From Ponticoccus alexandrii (lineage in GTDB: Bacteria > Pseudomonadota > Alphaproteobacteria > Rhodobacterales > Rhodobacteraceae): a stretch of 64,000 nucleotides of DNA. The stretch covers positions 2,294,001 to 2,358,000 of the forward strand of contig NZ_CP047166.1 of the NCBI RefSeq assembly GCF_016806125.1. Direction: 5' to 3'. A model generated the notes under the pieces. That model was given only the letters and a program-made list of their open reading frames with translations, ran no database searches and was not told the DNA's origin. Position numbers and translations under genes: made by a program. Positions 45,187 through 53,707 of this stretch are shown in pieces (the first letter of the stretch is position 1; every line of letters starts with the position of its first letter).

Positions 45187-45666
45187 ATGACAGCCCTCAT
45201 CGACACCTTCTGGGACCGCATCGACGACGTTCGCGCCGGGCTGCTTGCCCCCGAGGGTGAGCGCCCCGTGCCGATGGCCCCGCAGCCCGACCGCAAGGCC
45301 AACGCGCTGTGGTTCATCACCGCCGAAGGCACCGCCGCGCATGACGGCGCCAAGGGCGGCGCCAAGGCGAGCTTTCAGGTGGCCGATCCCAAGGCCAACC
45401 TCTACGCCACGATCGAAGGCACGCTGACCGAGGTCCACGACGAACAGAAGCTGGACGAGATGTGGAACGTCTTCGCTGCGGCATGGTTCGAGAACGGCCG
45501 CGAGGACAGCAAGGTGCGCCTCGTCAAGTTCACCCCGCTTCACGCCGAGGTCTGGGCGACGGAGAAGACCGTCGGCTACCTTTACGAGATCGCCAAGGCC
45601 ACTGTGACCGACGACACGCCCGATGGCGGCGAACACGGCCACGTCACCTTTGCCGCAGCCGCCTGA
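45187..45666 (+). CDS. Pyridoxamine 5'-phosphate oxidase-like stress protein
   Basis: The 159-aa split-barrel protein belongs to the general-stress-protein-26-like flavin-binding group. Characteristic parts are DDVRAGLLAPEGE, ANALWFITAEGTAAHD and EMWNVFAAAWFENGRED. ATG 45187 follows GGAG with 6-base spacing. It ends with an intrinsic terminator. Its PNPOx fold is shared with HutZ-type heme-degrading proteins, and it follows a heme receptor, but the sequence fits the stress-protein group better. Confidence 0.85.
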   Translation: MTALIDTFWDRIDDVRAGLLAPEGERPVPMAPQPDRKANALWFITAEGTAAHDGAKGGAKASFQVADPKANLYATIEGTLTEVHDEQKLDEMWNVFAAAWFENGREDSKVRLVKFTPLHAEVWATEKTVGYLYEIAKATVTDDTPDGGEHGHVTFAAAA

Positions 45667-45690
45667 CCTGCGGCGCCGATCCGGCGATGA

Positions 45691-45725
45691 AAGCCCCCCG
45701 GCCCGTGCGCCGCGGGGGCTTTTTC
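45691..45725 (+). terminator. Intrinsic terminator of the PNPOx-like gene
   Basis: AAGCCCCC and GGGGGCTT form the stem, and TTTTTC follows. It starts 25 bases after the stop codon. Confidence 0.85.
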
Positions 45726-46269
45726 GTGGCGCGGCCCCCGGGGGCGGGACAGCAGCGCCCGGCCACCCGTCGCCGCCCCGGAAGAACGACGCCCGGGCAA
45801 GACCGGTCCGCTCGACAGATGATCCCCCGGTCCAAGGTGGGTCGGTGCTGCCGGGGCAGATTGATCCGGGTACACCGCCCCTTGCACCGCTTCCTTTCAA
45901 AGTCCTGCCGATGCGGCGTGCTCCCGGTCTTCGGGAGACGGGCCGCCGCTTTCGGCCCCGGGACAGTTCCTGAAAGGCCATGACAACGCGATCGGGCCAC
46001 CAGCAGACAGCCCGCACCGCTTCCTCTCAAAACCCTGCAGGCGCGGCACCGTCCCGGTTTCCCTGCACATGGGCGGCCCCTATCGGCCCCGCCCCCCTCT
46101 CTCAAGGCCTTGGCAACCTGACCAACCAAACCCTTGGCGCAGGCCCGGACGATCCGCAGGCCTCCGGCGTCCGCCTCCCCCATCCAACAACGGCGACCAG
46201 GCAGAGGGGATCTCTTGACCACCCGCCCCGACCGGCCGACAACCGGTCTGACGCGAAACGGAGGATGTC
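45726..46269. other. Gene-free stretch with a degenerate tandem repeat of about 130 bases
   Basis: Frames in this stretch look like GC-driven artefacts. Bases from about 45884 (GCACCGCTTCCTTTCAAAG) recur from about 46015 (GCACCGCTTCCTCTCAAAA), with a shared sequel (CCTGC, GCGGC, TCCCGGT, GGCCC, CGGCCCC), so two diverged copies of a unit of roughly 130 bases seem to lie in tandem. The purpose is unknown. Confidence 0.4.
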
Positions 46270-46656
46270 ATGCTGTCGGGACTGCACCATGCCGCGATCA
46301 TCTGTTCGGACTACGCCCGCGCGCGCGCCTTCTACGTCGAGATCCTTGGCCTGACCGTCGTGGCCGAGAACCACCGCGCGGAGCGGGACTCGTGGAAGCT
46401 CGACCTCGCCTTGCCGGACGGCACGCAGGTGGAACTCTTTTCCTTTCCCGCGCCACCGCCCCGCCCCTCGCATCCCGAAGCGCAGGGGCTGCGGCATCTG
46501 GCCTTCACCGTTCAGGACGTGGCCGCCGTGAAGGAGAGGCTGGAATCCGCGGGCGTCGCGGTGGAACCGATCCGCACCGATCCCTATACCGGCCGCGCCT
46601 TCACCTTCTTCAAAGACCCCGATGACCTGCCCCTGGAACTCTACGAGGCCGGATAA
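46270..46656 (+). CDS. VOC/glyoxalase superfamily protein (GloA2-like)
   Basis: The 128-aa protein has two beta-alpha-beta-beta-beta modules. Metal-ligand-type positions are in LHHAAIICSDYARARAFYVEILGL, QVELFSF, LRHLAFTVQDV and LPLELYE. The length and pattern match the small YaeR/GloA2 group rather than classical glyoxalase I. ATG 46270 follows CGGAGG at 5 bases. It stands alone between a repeat region and a convergent SH3 gene. The substrate is unknown. Confidence 0.85.
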   Translation: MLSGLHHAAIICSDYARARAFYVEILGLTVVAENHRAERDSWKLDLALPDGTQVELFSFPAPPPRPSHPEAQGLRHLAFTVQDVAAVKERLESAGVAVEPIRTDPYTGRAFTFFKDPDDLPLELYEAG

Positions 46657-46738
46657 GCGGCCCGCGCGGGCGGACGGTTCAGCGCCGCAGGCGCCTCCCC
46701 AGACGTCCCCAGACAGGCGCAGGACGAAACCCGGCATG

Positions 46739-46767
46739 AAAAAGGCCCCCGCCGCGAGGCAGGTGCC
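46739..46767 (-). terminator. Probable intrinsic terminator of the SH3-domain gene
   Basis: On the minus strand a 9-bp GC stem with one mismatch and one G-U pair (GCACCTGCC/GGCGGGGGC, loop TCGC) is followed by CTTTTTC, about 30 bases beyond the stop codon. Confidence 0.55.
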
Positions 46768-46794
46768 GGTGTTTTCCGGGATAAACGGCGTACC

Positions 46795-47451
46795 TTAGCG
46801 CACGATGTAGACGATCTCGCCGGTTGCCGGGTCCACCACGGCGGTGGTGTTGTTCACCGCGACATAGCCGTATTCGCTTTCCGGGATCGGTGTCACCACG
46901 GCGGTGTCCGAAAGCTTGGCGCCCACGACGACCTCACCGGTGGCATAGACGGGATCGACCGGGTTGTTGCGGATGTAGGTCACGGTGGTCTCGTCCACAT
47001 CGACCGCCGCACCGACGCCGCCGCCGATCAGCATGCCGCCCAGGATGGCCAGGGGCCCGCCCAGAGCCGCCGCGGCAACCGCGCCGCCGCCGATGGCGCC
47101 AACCGCCGCGCCGCCGTTGTCGCCGGGCTCTTCATAGGTCACGGTCGAAACCTCGACCTGGCTGTCCGGCGAGTAGACCGGAACCGGCGTCTCCAGCGAA
47201 TGCGCGAGGTACTCGCCCGAGGCCCAGCCCGCCTGCCCGTCATAGGTGACCTGGCACCAGTTGGCTTCGGCCAGGCAACCCTCGACCATGGTCTCGGTGC
47301 TGCCGTCGATGACGCCGATGATCTCGTACTGCGGGCCGGGGCCGGACCGCAGGTTCAGGTCGGTGGTGGCAAAGGCAGAGGTTGCCGCAGCGGCACCACC
47401 GGCAAGCAGGGCAGAGGTGGCGGTGGCAGCGATAAGGATGCGCGTTTTCAT
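46795..47451 (-). CDS. Exported SH3-domain protein with DUF1236-like C-terminus (218 aa)
   Basis: A 23-residue signal peptide is followed by a bacterial SH3 domain at about 25-85 (TTDLNLRSGPGPQYEIIGVI, GQAGWASGEYL). A Gly/Ala-rich hydrophobic stretch (115-150, AAAALGGPLAILGGMLIGGG) could be a membrane hairpin. The C-terminal YGYVAVNNTTAVVDPATGEIVYIVR-like end, split here as YGYVAVNN and VVDPATGEIVYIVR, recalls DUF1236. It probably sits in the periplasm and contacts peptidoglycan or the inner membrane. ATG 47451 follows AGGAGATAACATC. Confidence 0.8.
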   Translation of the reverse strand: MKTRILIAATATSALLAGGAAAATSAFATTDLNLRSGPGPQYEIIGVIDGSTETMVEGCLAEANWCQVTYDGQAGWASGEYLAHSLETPVPVYSPDSQVEVSTVTYEEPGDNGGAAVGAIGGGAVAAAALGGPLAILGGMLIGGGVGAAVDVDETTVTYIRNNPVDPVYATGEVVVGAKLSDTAVVTPIPESEYGYVAVNNTTAVVDPATGEIVYIVR

Positions 47452-47846
47452 GATGTTATCTCCTGTTGATCAGTCTGGAGCAAGAACATCCCGGCGCCGC
47501 AATTCGTTCCCCCGGAAGATTGGCTGCCTGCGCGGCAGGCCGCCGAACCTGTAACACGGTGAAACGCAGGCAGGCCCGGTCCAGCGCGCCGCAGACGGCA
47601 GCGGACGCAACACCCCTGACGCGTACCCACGCGGTGCGGGTCACGCCGCTATACGCCTGTCGGACACGTACAAGCCCTGCGCCTGACCCGGCACCAAGGC
47701 CCGGTCCACGCATCCGACATCCCTGCCCACGCCTCGCAAGATGGCAGGCGAAACCGATGGCAACGCGCCGGACGCCTTCCACCTTCGGCGCGGACCATGC
47801 CGCGATACGACCGTGGCAAAGACGCCGGGCCCTGCTTGTCGGAGAT
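47452..47846. other. Gene-free stretch between the SH3 gene and the DegT-type gene
   Basis: No convincing gene or RNA structure was found in these 395 bases; the open frames here are GC-driven. It should hold the promoter of the SH3-domain gene, but no clear box could be chosen. Confidence 0.35.
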
Positions 47847-49055
47847 CTAGGACCCGGCGCGCCCCGAGGCCTGCCAGACCGCACCGACCTCGGCGCGGAT
47901 GATCCGGGCGATCAGGGCGCAGTCCTCCTCCGAGAAGGTCAGCGGCAGGCGCATGTCGAGAATGCCGCGCAGGATGCGGTCACTGGCGGGCATGGGATCG
48001 GAAGGAGCATAGCGCCAGCTGTCGTAGCGCGAGGTGAACCCGGCAGGCTCGGCGCCGCCGAACCACTTCAGCTCGACCCCGCGCGCGGCACAGCGGCGCA
48101 GCACCTCGGGGATCGTACCGTCGGGCCAGTCGAGCAACAGCACCTGGATCGAGGAGCCGACAAAGCCCCCGCGTGGATCGCGGTCGATCACCGTCAGGCC
48201 CGGGGTGCCGCGCAGGCCCTGTTCCACCACATGGTAACGTGCGTTCCATCGCGCCACCTGCCCGACCAGCGCGCGCAGTTGCGGGCGCAGGATCGCGGCG
48301 CGCAGGTTGTCCATGCGCCCCGAGATGTTGGGGGTGTCGTATTTCACCCGTTCGAAAACCTCTGGCCCGGGCGCGGCGCGATGGCGGTCGTACAGCATGT
48401 AGGACCCCGACAGCATCACCGCCCGGGCTGCGATCTCCTCGTAGTCGGTGACGAGGAAGCCGCCTTCACCCGAGTTCGCGTGCTTGTAGGTCTGGGTGGA
48501 ATAACACCCGATGACGCCATGCCGGCCCGAGGGCAGCCCCTCCCAGGTGGCGCCCATGGTATGCGCACAGTCCTCGACAACCCGGATACCGGCGGCATCG
48601 CAGATCTCCAGCAGGCGGGCCATGTCGCAGAGATGCCCGCGCATGTGGCTGAGCATCAGCACACCGGCCTCGCCCGCCTTGGCGGCCAGATCGTCGAGGT
48701 CGATGGTCAGCGCCTCGGTGACACCGACGAAGACGGGCACCGCCCCGAGGCTGGCAATGGCCCCGGGCACCGGCGCCAGCGTGAAGGCATTGGTCAGCAC
48801 CCGGTCGCCGGGCTTCACGCCAAGCGCGCGCAGGGCACAGGCCAGCGCATAGCCGCCCGAAGCCACCGCCAGCGCGTAGCGCGCGCCGGTAAGGGCGGCG
48901 ACCTCTTCTTCCAGAAGCGCCGTCTCGGCGATCTCGCCGGGGGCGGTGTTGTAGCGATGCAGCCGCCCGTGGCGCAGGACGGAAAGCGCGGCCTCGATGC
49001 CCTCTTCGGGGATCGGTTCCTGCTGGGTGAAACTGCCGGTGAAACGCTCTGTCAT
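47847..49055 (-). CDS. DegT/DnrJ/EryC1/StrS-type PLP aminotransferase
   Basis: The 402-aa fold-type I aminotransferase has GGYALACALRALGVKPGDRVL, the PLP aspartate in VVEDCAHTMGA, and the Schiff-base lysine in STQTYKHANSGEGGF. Members usually aminate nucleotide-linked sugars for cell-surface glycans or antibiotics. No sugar genes are next to it, so the substrate is open. ATG 49055 was chosen from the family start (MTERFTGSFTQQEPI); the open frame runs into the upstream repeat element. Confidence 0.88.
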   Translation of the reverse strand: MTERFTGSFTQQEPIPEEGIEAALSVLRHGRLHRYNTAPGEIAETALLEEEVAALTGARYALAVASGGYALACALRALGVKPGDRVLTNAFTLAPVPGAIASLGAVPVFVGVTEALTIDLDDLAAKAGEAGVLMLSHMRGHLCDMARLLEICDAAGIRVVEDCAHTMGATWEGLPSGRHGVIGCYSTQTYKHANSGEGGFLVTDYEEIAARAVMLSGSYMLYDRHRAAPGPEVFERVKYDTPNISGRMDNLRAAILRPQLRALVGQVARWNARYHVVEQGLRGTPGLTVIDRDPRGGFVGSSIQVLLLDWPDGTIPEVLRRCAARGVELKWFGGAEPAGFTSRYDSWRYAPSDPMPASDRILRGILDMRLPLTFSEEDCALIARIIRAEVGAVWQASGRAGS

Positions 49056-49113
49056 GGCGCCGGTTTTGGCGCGCCCGCGCGGGGCGGTCAATCCGTCCTT
49101 CGCCGGCAGGCAG

Positions 49114-49159
49114 CCGAAATCCTGCAAAGATTTCGGGCCGGTTTCTTTGAAAGAAACCG
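49114..49159. repeat. Double-hairpin intergenic element, copy 3
   Basis: The stem CCGAAATC/GATTTCGG (49114-49136) and the stem CGGTTTCTT/AAGAAACCG (49139-49159) lie between gph and the DegT gene. The leading CAGCCGAAATC is shared with copy 4 at 61869. Confidence 0.6.
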
Positions 49160-49165
49160 ACCGGC

Positions 49166-49831
49166 TCACAGCAGCAGGCGATCTACCTCGGGGTGCAGCT
49201 CTTCGAAGCGGTCGATCACGCCTTCCGGCTTCAGCGCGCGCACCGCCTGCCCGCCCGGCGCAAAGGTCACCAGCACGCAGGGCCGCCCCGCCGCCCGCGC
49301 GGTGTTGCGGTCGGTGTCGCTGTCGCCGACCAGCAGCGAGGCATCCCGCGCACCACCCGCCCGCTCGACCGCCGCCCAGTAGGGCGCCACGTCCGGCTTG
49401 CGCGTGGGCAGCGTGTCGGCCCCCACCAGCGCGCCGAAGAGATCGCGCACGCCAAGCGCGCGCAAGAGCGCCTCTGCCAGCGCCTCGGGCTTGTTGGTGC
49501 AGACCGAGACCGCGTGGTCCGCGCTGCGCAGCGCCTCGACCGCCTCGACGGCGCCGTCATACATCCGCGTATGGACGCAAAGCGCGTCGCCGTAGTAGCG
49601 CAGCAGGTGCGGATACCACTCGGTCAGCAGATCCTCGCTCAGGGCACCCTCGCGCTCCAGCCCCAGCCGCAGCATCGCCTTGCCACCCAGAAGCCCCACA
49701 CCCGCATCCGCCACCGGGTCCAGCCGCACGGCCCGGCCCATGCCCTCGAAACAGGCATTCGCCGCCGCGATAAGGTCGGCGCTGGTGTCCGCCAGCGTCC
49801 CGTCGAGGTCGAAAACCACGCATTTCCGCAT
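49166..49831 (-). CDS. gph: HAD hydrolase, phosphoglycolate phosphatase-like
   Basis: The 221-aa HAD protein has motif I DLDGTLADT, motif II VCTNKPE, the motif III lysine in TRKPDVAPY, and motif IV LLVGDSDTD. The cap domain position and length fit phosphoglycolate phosphatase, which removes 2-phosphoglycolate, but related phosphatases have the same motifs. ATG 49831 is used; a GTG one codon earlier is possible. It is divergent from glmU with a 107-base shared promoter region. Confidence 0.85.
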   Translation of the reverse strand: MRKCVVFDLDGTLADTSADLIAAANACFEGMGRAVRLDPVADAGVGLLGGKAMLRLGLEREGALSEDLLTEWYPHLLRYYGDALCVHTRMYDGAVEAVEALRSADHAVSVCTNKPEALAEALLRALGVRDLFGALVGADTLPTRKPDVAPYWAAVERAGGARDASLLVGDSDTDRNTARAAGRPCVLVTFAPGGQAVRALKPEGVIDRFEELHPEVDRLLL

Positions 49832-49879
49832 CACCGATGCCCCCTGTCACATCCCGAAATCAAGCGTGAGATGGTCCCC

Positions 49880-49907
49880 TTGCCCCACGCCTGCAATCGG
49901 ATAAAAC
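49880..49907 (+). promoter_or_regulatory. Candidate promoter of glmU-glmS
   Basis: TTGCCC (49880-49885) and TAAAAC (49902-49907) are separated by 16 bases, which would start transcription about 25 bases before the glmU ATG. Confidence 0.4.
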
Positions 49908-49938
49908 GGGCCCGACGAAAAGACAAACGGATGGCGAC

Positions 49939-51291
49939 ATGAGCATGGCCCTGATCGTCCTTGCAGCCGGCAAGGGCACGCGGATGAAATCGGACAGCCC
50001 CAAGGTGCTGCACCGCATCGCACAGGCGCCGATGCTCTGGCACGCCCTGCGCGCCGGACAGGCGCTGGAGCCGGCCCGCACCGTCGTCGTCGCCGGTCAC
50101 GGGGCCGAGGCGGTCGAGGCCTCGGCGCTGGACTACGACCCCGATATCCGCGTGGTGATCCAGTCCGAACAACTGGGCACCGGCCACGCGGTGCGGCAGG
50201 CGGAACCGGCGCTGGACGGCTTCGACGGCGATGCCATCGTTCTGTACGGCGACACGCCCTTCCTGTCGGAAGAGACGCTGGCCGCCATGCAGGCCGCGCG
50301 GCAGACCCACGACGTGGTGGTGCTGGGCTTTCAGGCCGCCGATCCGGGCCGCTACGGGCGTTTGAAGATGGCGGGCGACCAGCTCGATGCCATCGTCGAG
50401 TTCAAGGACGCCTCCGAGGAGGAGCGCGCGATAACCCTTTGCAACTCGGGCGTCATGGCGATGGACGCCGGGCGGATGATGGCCCTGCTCGGCAAGGTAT
50501 CGAACGACAACGCGGCGGGGGAATACTACCTCACCGACCTCGTGGGCCTTGCCCGTGCCGAGGGGCTGACCGCGACGGCGGTGGTCTGCGACGAGGCCGA
50601 GACCATGGGCATCAACTCCCGCCCTGAACTGGCGGCGGCAGAGCAGGCCTTTCAGGCCCGCGCCCGTGCCGCCCTGCTGGAAAACGGCGTCGCCCTGCCC
50701 GCCCCCGAGACCGTGCATCTGGCATGGGACACCGTCATCGGGCGCGACACCGAGATCGAGCCCAACGTGGTCTTCGGCCCCGGGGTGACGGTTGAATCCG
50801 GCGCCCGCATCCGCGCCTTCAGCCATCTCGAGGGCTGCCACGTCAGCCGGGGCGCCGTCGTCGGCCCCTATGCCCGCCTACGCCCCGGCGCGGAACTGGC
50901 CGAGGACGTGCATGTCGGCAACTTCGTCGAGATCAAGAATGCCGTCCTGCGCGAGGGCGCCAAGGCCAACCACCTGACCTATATCGGCGACGCCGAGGTG
51001 GGCGAGAAGACCAACATCGGCGCGGGCACCATCACCTGTAACTACGACGGCGTGTTCAAACATCGCTCGGTCATCGGAAAGAACGCCTTCATCGGGTCGA
51101 ACACCATGCTGGTGGCTCCGGTCTCGGTGGGCGACGGGGCGATGACCGCCTCCGGCTCGGTCGTGACGGAAGACGTGCCGCCTGGCGCCCTGGCCGTTGC
51201 GCGGGCGCGGCAGGTCAACAAGGACGGGCTGGCGACAAAGCTGTTCCGCATGTTGCGGGCGCGCAAGGATAAGCAGGCCGGCAAGGCCTGA
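49939..51291 (+). CDS. glmU: Bifunctional UDP-N-acetylglucosamine pyrophosphorylase / glucosamine-1-phosphate N-acetyltransferase
   Basis: GlmU makes UDP-GlcNAc for peptidoglycan and lipopolysaccharide in two steps. The N-terminal uridylyltransferase domain (1-230) carries LAAGKGTRMKSDSPKVLH, LYGDTPFL and NSGVMAMD. The C-terminal left-handed beta-helix (250-450) has hexapeptide repeats and the acetyltransferase motif ANHLTYIGDAEVGEKTNIG with the catalytic histidine. Length is normal at 450 aa. glmS follows at 46 bases, so the two steps that feed UDP-GlcNAc are together. Confidence 0.96.
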   Translation: MSMALIVLAAGKGTRMKSDSPKVLHRIAQAPMLWHALRAGQALEPARTVVVAGHGAEAVEASALDYDPDIRVVIQSEQLGTGHAVRQAEPALDGFDGDAIVLYGDTPFLSEETLAAMQAARQTHDVVVLGFQAADPGRYGRLKMAGDQLDAIVEFKDASEEERAITLCNSGVMAMDAGRMMALLGKVSNDNAAGEYYLTDLVGLARAEGLTATAVVCDEAETMGINSRPELAAAEQAFQARARAALLENGVALPAPETVHLAWDTVIGRDTEIEPNVVFGPGVTVESGARIRAFSHLEGCHVSRGAVVGPYARLRPGAELAEDVHVGNFVEIKNAVLREGAKANHLTYIGDAEVGEKTNIGAGTITCNYDGVFKHRSVIGKNAFIGSNTMLVAPVSVGDGAMTASGSVVTEDVPPGALAVARARQVNKDGLATKLFRMLRARKDKQAGKA

Positions 51292-51337
51292 AGCAAAGCA
51301 CGGCCGAGCGCGGCCAGATTAACAAGAGGACATTTTC

Positions 51338-53155
51338 ATGTGTGGAATCGTCGGCGTGCTGGGTCAGCACGAGGTTGCCCCGATCATCGTCGAGGCGCTG
51401 CGGCGCCTGGAATACCGGGGCTATGACAGCGCCGGCATCGCCACCGTACATCAGGGCAAGCTAGATCGCCGCCGCGCGGTCGGCAAGCTGGTGAACCTCT
51501 CGGACCTGCTGGTACATGAGCCGCTGGCGGGCCTGTCGGGCATCGGTCACACCCGCTGGGCCACCCACGGCGCCCCCAGCGCCGACAACGCGCATCCGCA
51601 CCGCTCGGGCCCCGTGGCGGTGGTGCACAACGGTATCATCGAGAACTACAAGGAACTGCGCGCGGACCTCGCGGAACACGGCCTGACCCCCCAGACCCAG
51701 ACCGACACGGAAACCATCTCGATGCTGGCGCAGCACCTGCTGGACAAGGGGCTTTCGCCGGTCGAGGCCGCGATGCAATGCATCGACCGGCTGGAGGGCG
51801 CCTTCGCGCTGGCCTTCCTCTTCGACGGCGAAGAGGACCTGATCGTCGCGGCCCGCAAGGGCAGCCCGCTGGCCATCGGCCATGGCGACAACGAGATGTA
51901 CGTGGGCTCCGATGCCATCGCGCTGGCCCCGATGACCAGCCGGATCACCTATCTGGAGGAAGGCGACCGCGCAGTGCTGACGCGCGAAGGCGCAACCATC
52001 ACCGACACCGAGGGGCGTCGCGTGAACCGCGAGATGCGCACCGTTCAGATGGATCAGACCCGCATCGACAAGGCCGGGCACAAGCACTTCATGGCCAAGG
52101 AGATCGCCGAGCAGCCTGTGGTGCTGTCCGACGCCCTTGCCGCCTACCTGACCGAGGCGGGCATCGCCCTGCCCGAACCAGGTGTGGACTTCAGCAAGAT
52201 CGACCGGCTGACCATGGTCGCCTGCGGCACCGCCTTTTATGCCTGCTTCACTGCGAAATACTGGTTCGAACAACTGGCCCGCCTGCCGGTCGAGGTCGAT
52301 ATCGCGTCCGAATTCCGCTACCGCGAGCCGCCGGTCATTCCGGGCACCACGGCGCTGTTCGTCAGCCAGTCGGGCGAAACCGCCGACACGCTGGCCGCCC
52401 TGCGCTACTGCAAGGACAAGGCCGACCGCATCCTGTCGGTGGTCAATGTCGCCGAAAGCTCCATCGCGCGGGAAAGCGACCTTGCCCTGCCGATCCACGC
52501 GGGCGTCGAGGTCGGCGTCGCCTCGACCAAGGCCTTCACCTGCCAGCTGAACGTGCTGCTGCTGCTGGCCATCAAGGCCGCCGAGGATCGCGGGCTGCTG
52601 TCGCCCGAGGCGCGCGACGACCTGCTGGCCGCGCTGCGCACCCTGCCCGGCGTGATGAACGCCGCGCTGGCGCATGACAACGCGCTCGAACGCATCGCCC
52701 GGCAACTGTCCCAGGCGCGCGACATCCTCTTCCTCGGGCGCGGGCTGATGTATCCGCTGGCGCTGGAAGGCGCGCTGAAGCTGAAGGAAATCAGCTACAT
52801 CCACGCCGAGGCCTATGCCTCTGGCGAGCTGAAGCACGGCCCCATCGCGCTGATCGACAAGACCGTGCCCGTAGTGGTCATGGCCCCGCGCGACCGGCTG
52901 TTCGAAAAGACCGTGTCCAATATGCAGGAGGTCATGGCGCGCGGCGGCAAGGTGGTGCTGATCACCGATGCCAAGGGCGCCGAGATCGCCGGACAGGAAG
53001 CCTGGCACGTGATCCAGATGCCCGAGGTGCCCGAGATCCTGACGCCTCTGCTCTATGCCCTGCCCGCGCAGCTGCTGGCCTATCACACGGCAATCGCCAA
53101 GGGCACCGACGTGGATCAGCCGCGCAACCTGGCGAAATCCGTGACGGTGGAATAG
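51338..53155 (+). CDS. glmS: Glutamine--fructose-6-phosphate aminotransferase (isomerizing)
   Basis: GlmS makes glucosamine-6-phosphate from fructose-6-phosphate and glutamine. The start MCGIVGVLG exposes the catalytic Cys after Met removal, and HTRWATHG and RRLEYRGYDSAG belong to the glutaminase domain (1-240). Two SIS domains follow with FVSQSGETADTLAAL and EGALKLKEISYIHAEAYASGELKHGP. It has 605 aa, ending KSVTVE as usual. The site AGAGGA lies 7 bases before ATG. No glmS ribozyme was seen, as expected outside Firmicutes. Confidence 0.97.
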   Translation: MCGIVGVLGQHEVAPIIVEALRRLEYRGYDSAGIATVHQGKLDRRRAVGKLVNLSDLLVHEPLAGLSGIGHTRWATHGAPSADNAHPHRSGPVAVVHNGIIENYKELRADLAEHGLTPQTQTDTETISMLAQHLLDKGLSPVEAAMQCIDRLEGAFALAFLFDGEEDLIVAARKGSPLAIGHGDNEMYVGSDAIALAPMTSRITYLEEGDRAVLTREGATITDTEGRRVNREMRTVQMDQTRIDKAGHKHFMAKEIAEQPVVLSDALAAYLTEAGIALPEPGVDFSKIDRLTMVACGTAFYACFTAKYWFEQLARLPVEVDIASEFRYREPPVIPGTTALFVSQSGETADTLAALRYCKDKADRILSVVNVAESSIARESDLALPIHAGVEVGVASTKAFTCQLNVLLLLAIKAAEDRGLLSPEARDDLLAALRTLPGVMNAALAHDNALERIARQLSQARDILFLGRGLMYPLALEGALKLKEISYIHAEAYASGELKHGPIALIDKTVPVVVMAPRDRLFEKTVSNMQEVMARGGKVVLITDAKGAEIAGQEAWHVIQMPEVPEILTPLLYALPAQLLAYHTAIAKGTDVDQPRNLAKSVTVE

Positions 53156-53707
53156 GTGGCAAAGCAGTTCCCGGCCCTGACAGAGGATCACCGCAGCTTT
53201 ATCGCGGCACAGCCGCTGTTCTTCGTGGGCAGCGCCGCCGATACGGGCCGGGTCAACGTCTCGCCCAAGGGCATGGATTCGCTGCGCGTCATGGGGCCGA
53301 ACCGCATCCTATGGCGCAACCTCACCGGGTCCGGCAACGAGACCGCCGGCCATCTGGCTCGGGTCAACCGGATCACGCTGATGTGGTGTTCCTTCGAGAC
53401 CCGGCCGCTGATCCTGCGCGCCTATGGCTCCGCGACGGTGCTGCACGCGCAAGAGCCGGGCTTTGCCGAACAGGACGCGCTCTTTCCACCCGACCCCGGC
53501 GCACGGCAGGTCTATGACGTGGCGGTCGATCTGGTGCAGACCTCCTGCGGCTACGCCGTGCCCTTCATGGACTTCGTCGAGGATCGCCGCGTGCTTGAAG
53601 GCTGGGCCGAGAAGAAGGGCCCCGATGGCGTCCGCGCCTATTGGGCGGAAAAGAATACCGCGACCATAGACGGCTTCGACACCCGCTTGCCCGCCGATGC
53701 GGATTGA
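53156..53707 (+). CDS. Pyridoxamine 5'-phosphate oxidase family protein (183 aa)
   Basis: GTG 53156 directly follows the glmS stop codon, so it is read by the same ribosomes. The split-barrel flavin-binding protein has FIAAQPLFFVGSAADTGRVNVSPKG, the GSGNETAGHL loop and a C-terminal helical part with PFMDFVEDRRVLEGWAEKKG. This subgroup is annotated as pyridoxamine 5'-phosphate oxidase family with unknown substrate. The final codons overlap the next gene by 11 bases. Confidence 0.82.
   Translation: MAKQFPALTEDHRSFIAAQPLFFVGSAADTGRVNVSPKGMDSLRVMGPNRILWRNLTGSGNETAGHLARVNRITLMWCSFETRPLILRAYGSATVLHAQEPGFAEQDALFPPDPGARQVYDVAVDLVQTSCGYAVPFMDFVEDRRVLEGWAEKKGPDGVRAYWAEKNTATIDGFDTRLPADAD

Noticed and set aside
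43038-45365. A 775-codon minus-strand frame opposite the TonB receptor
   Set aside because: Antisense to a gene with clear signal peptide, plug and barrel; composition only.
47466-49382. A 638-codon plus-strand frame opposite the DegT aminotransferase
   Set aside because: Shadow of the aminotransferase and part of gph; it also runs through the double hairpin.
51292-51337. glmS ribozyme in the glmU-glmS gap
   Set aside because: Only 46 bases are available and the ribozyme core is absent; it is known mainly from Firmicutes.
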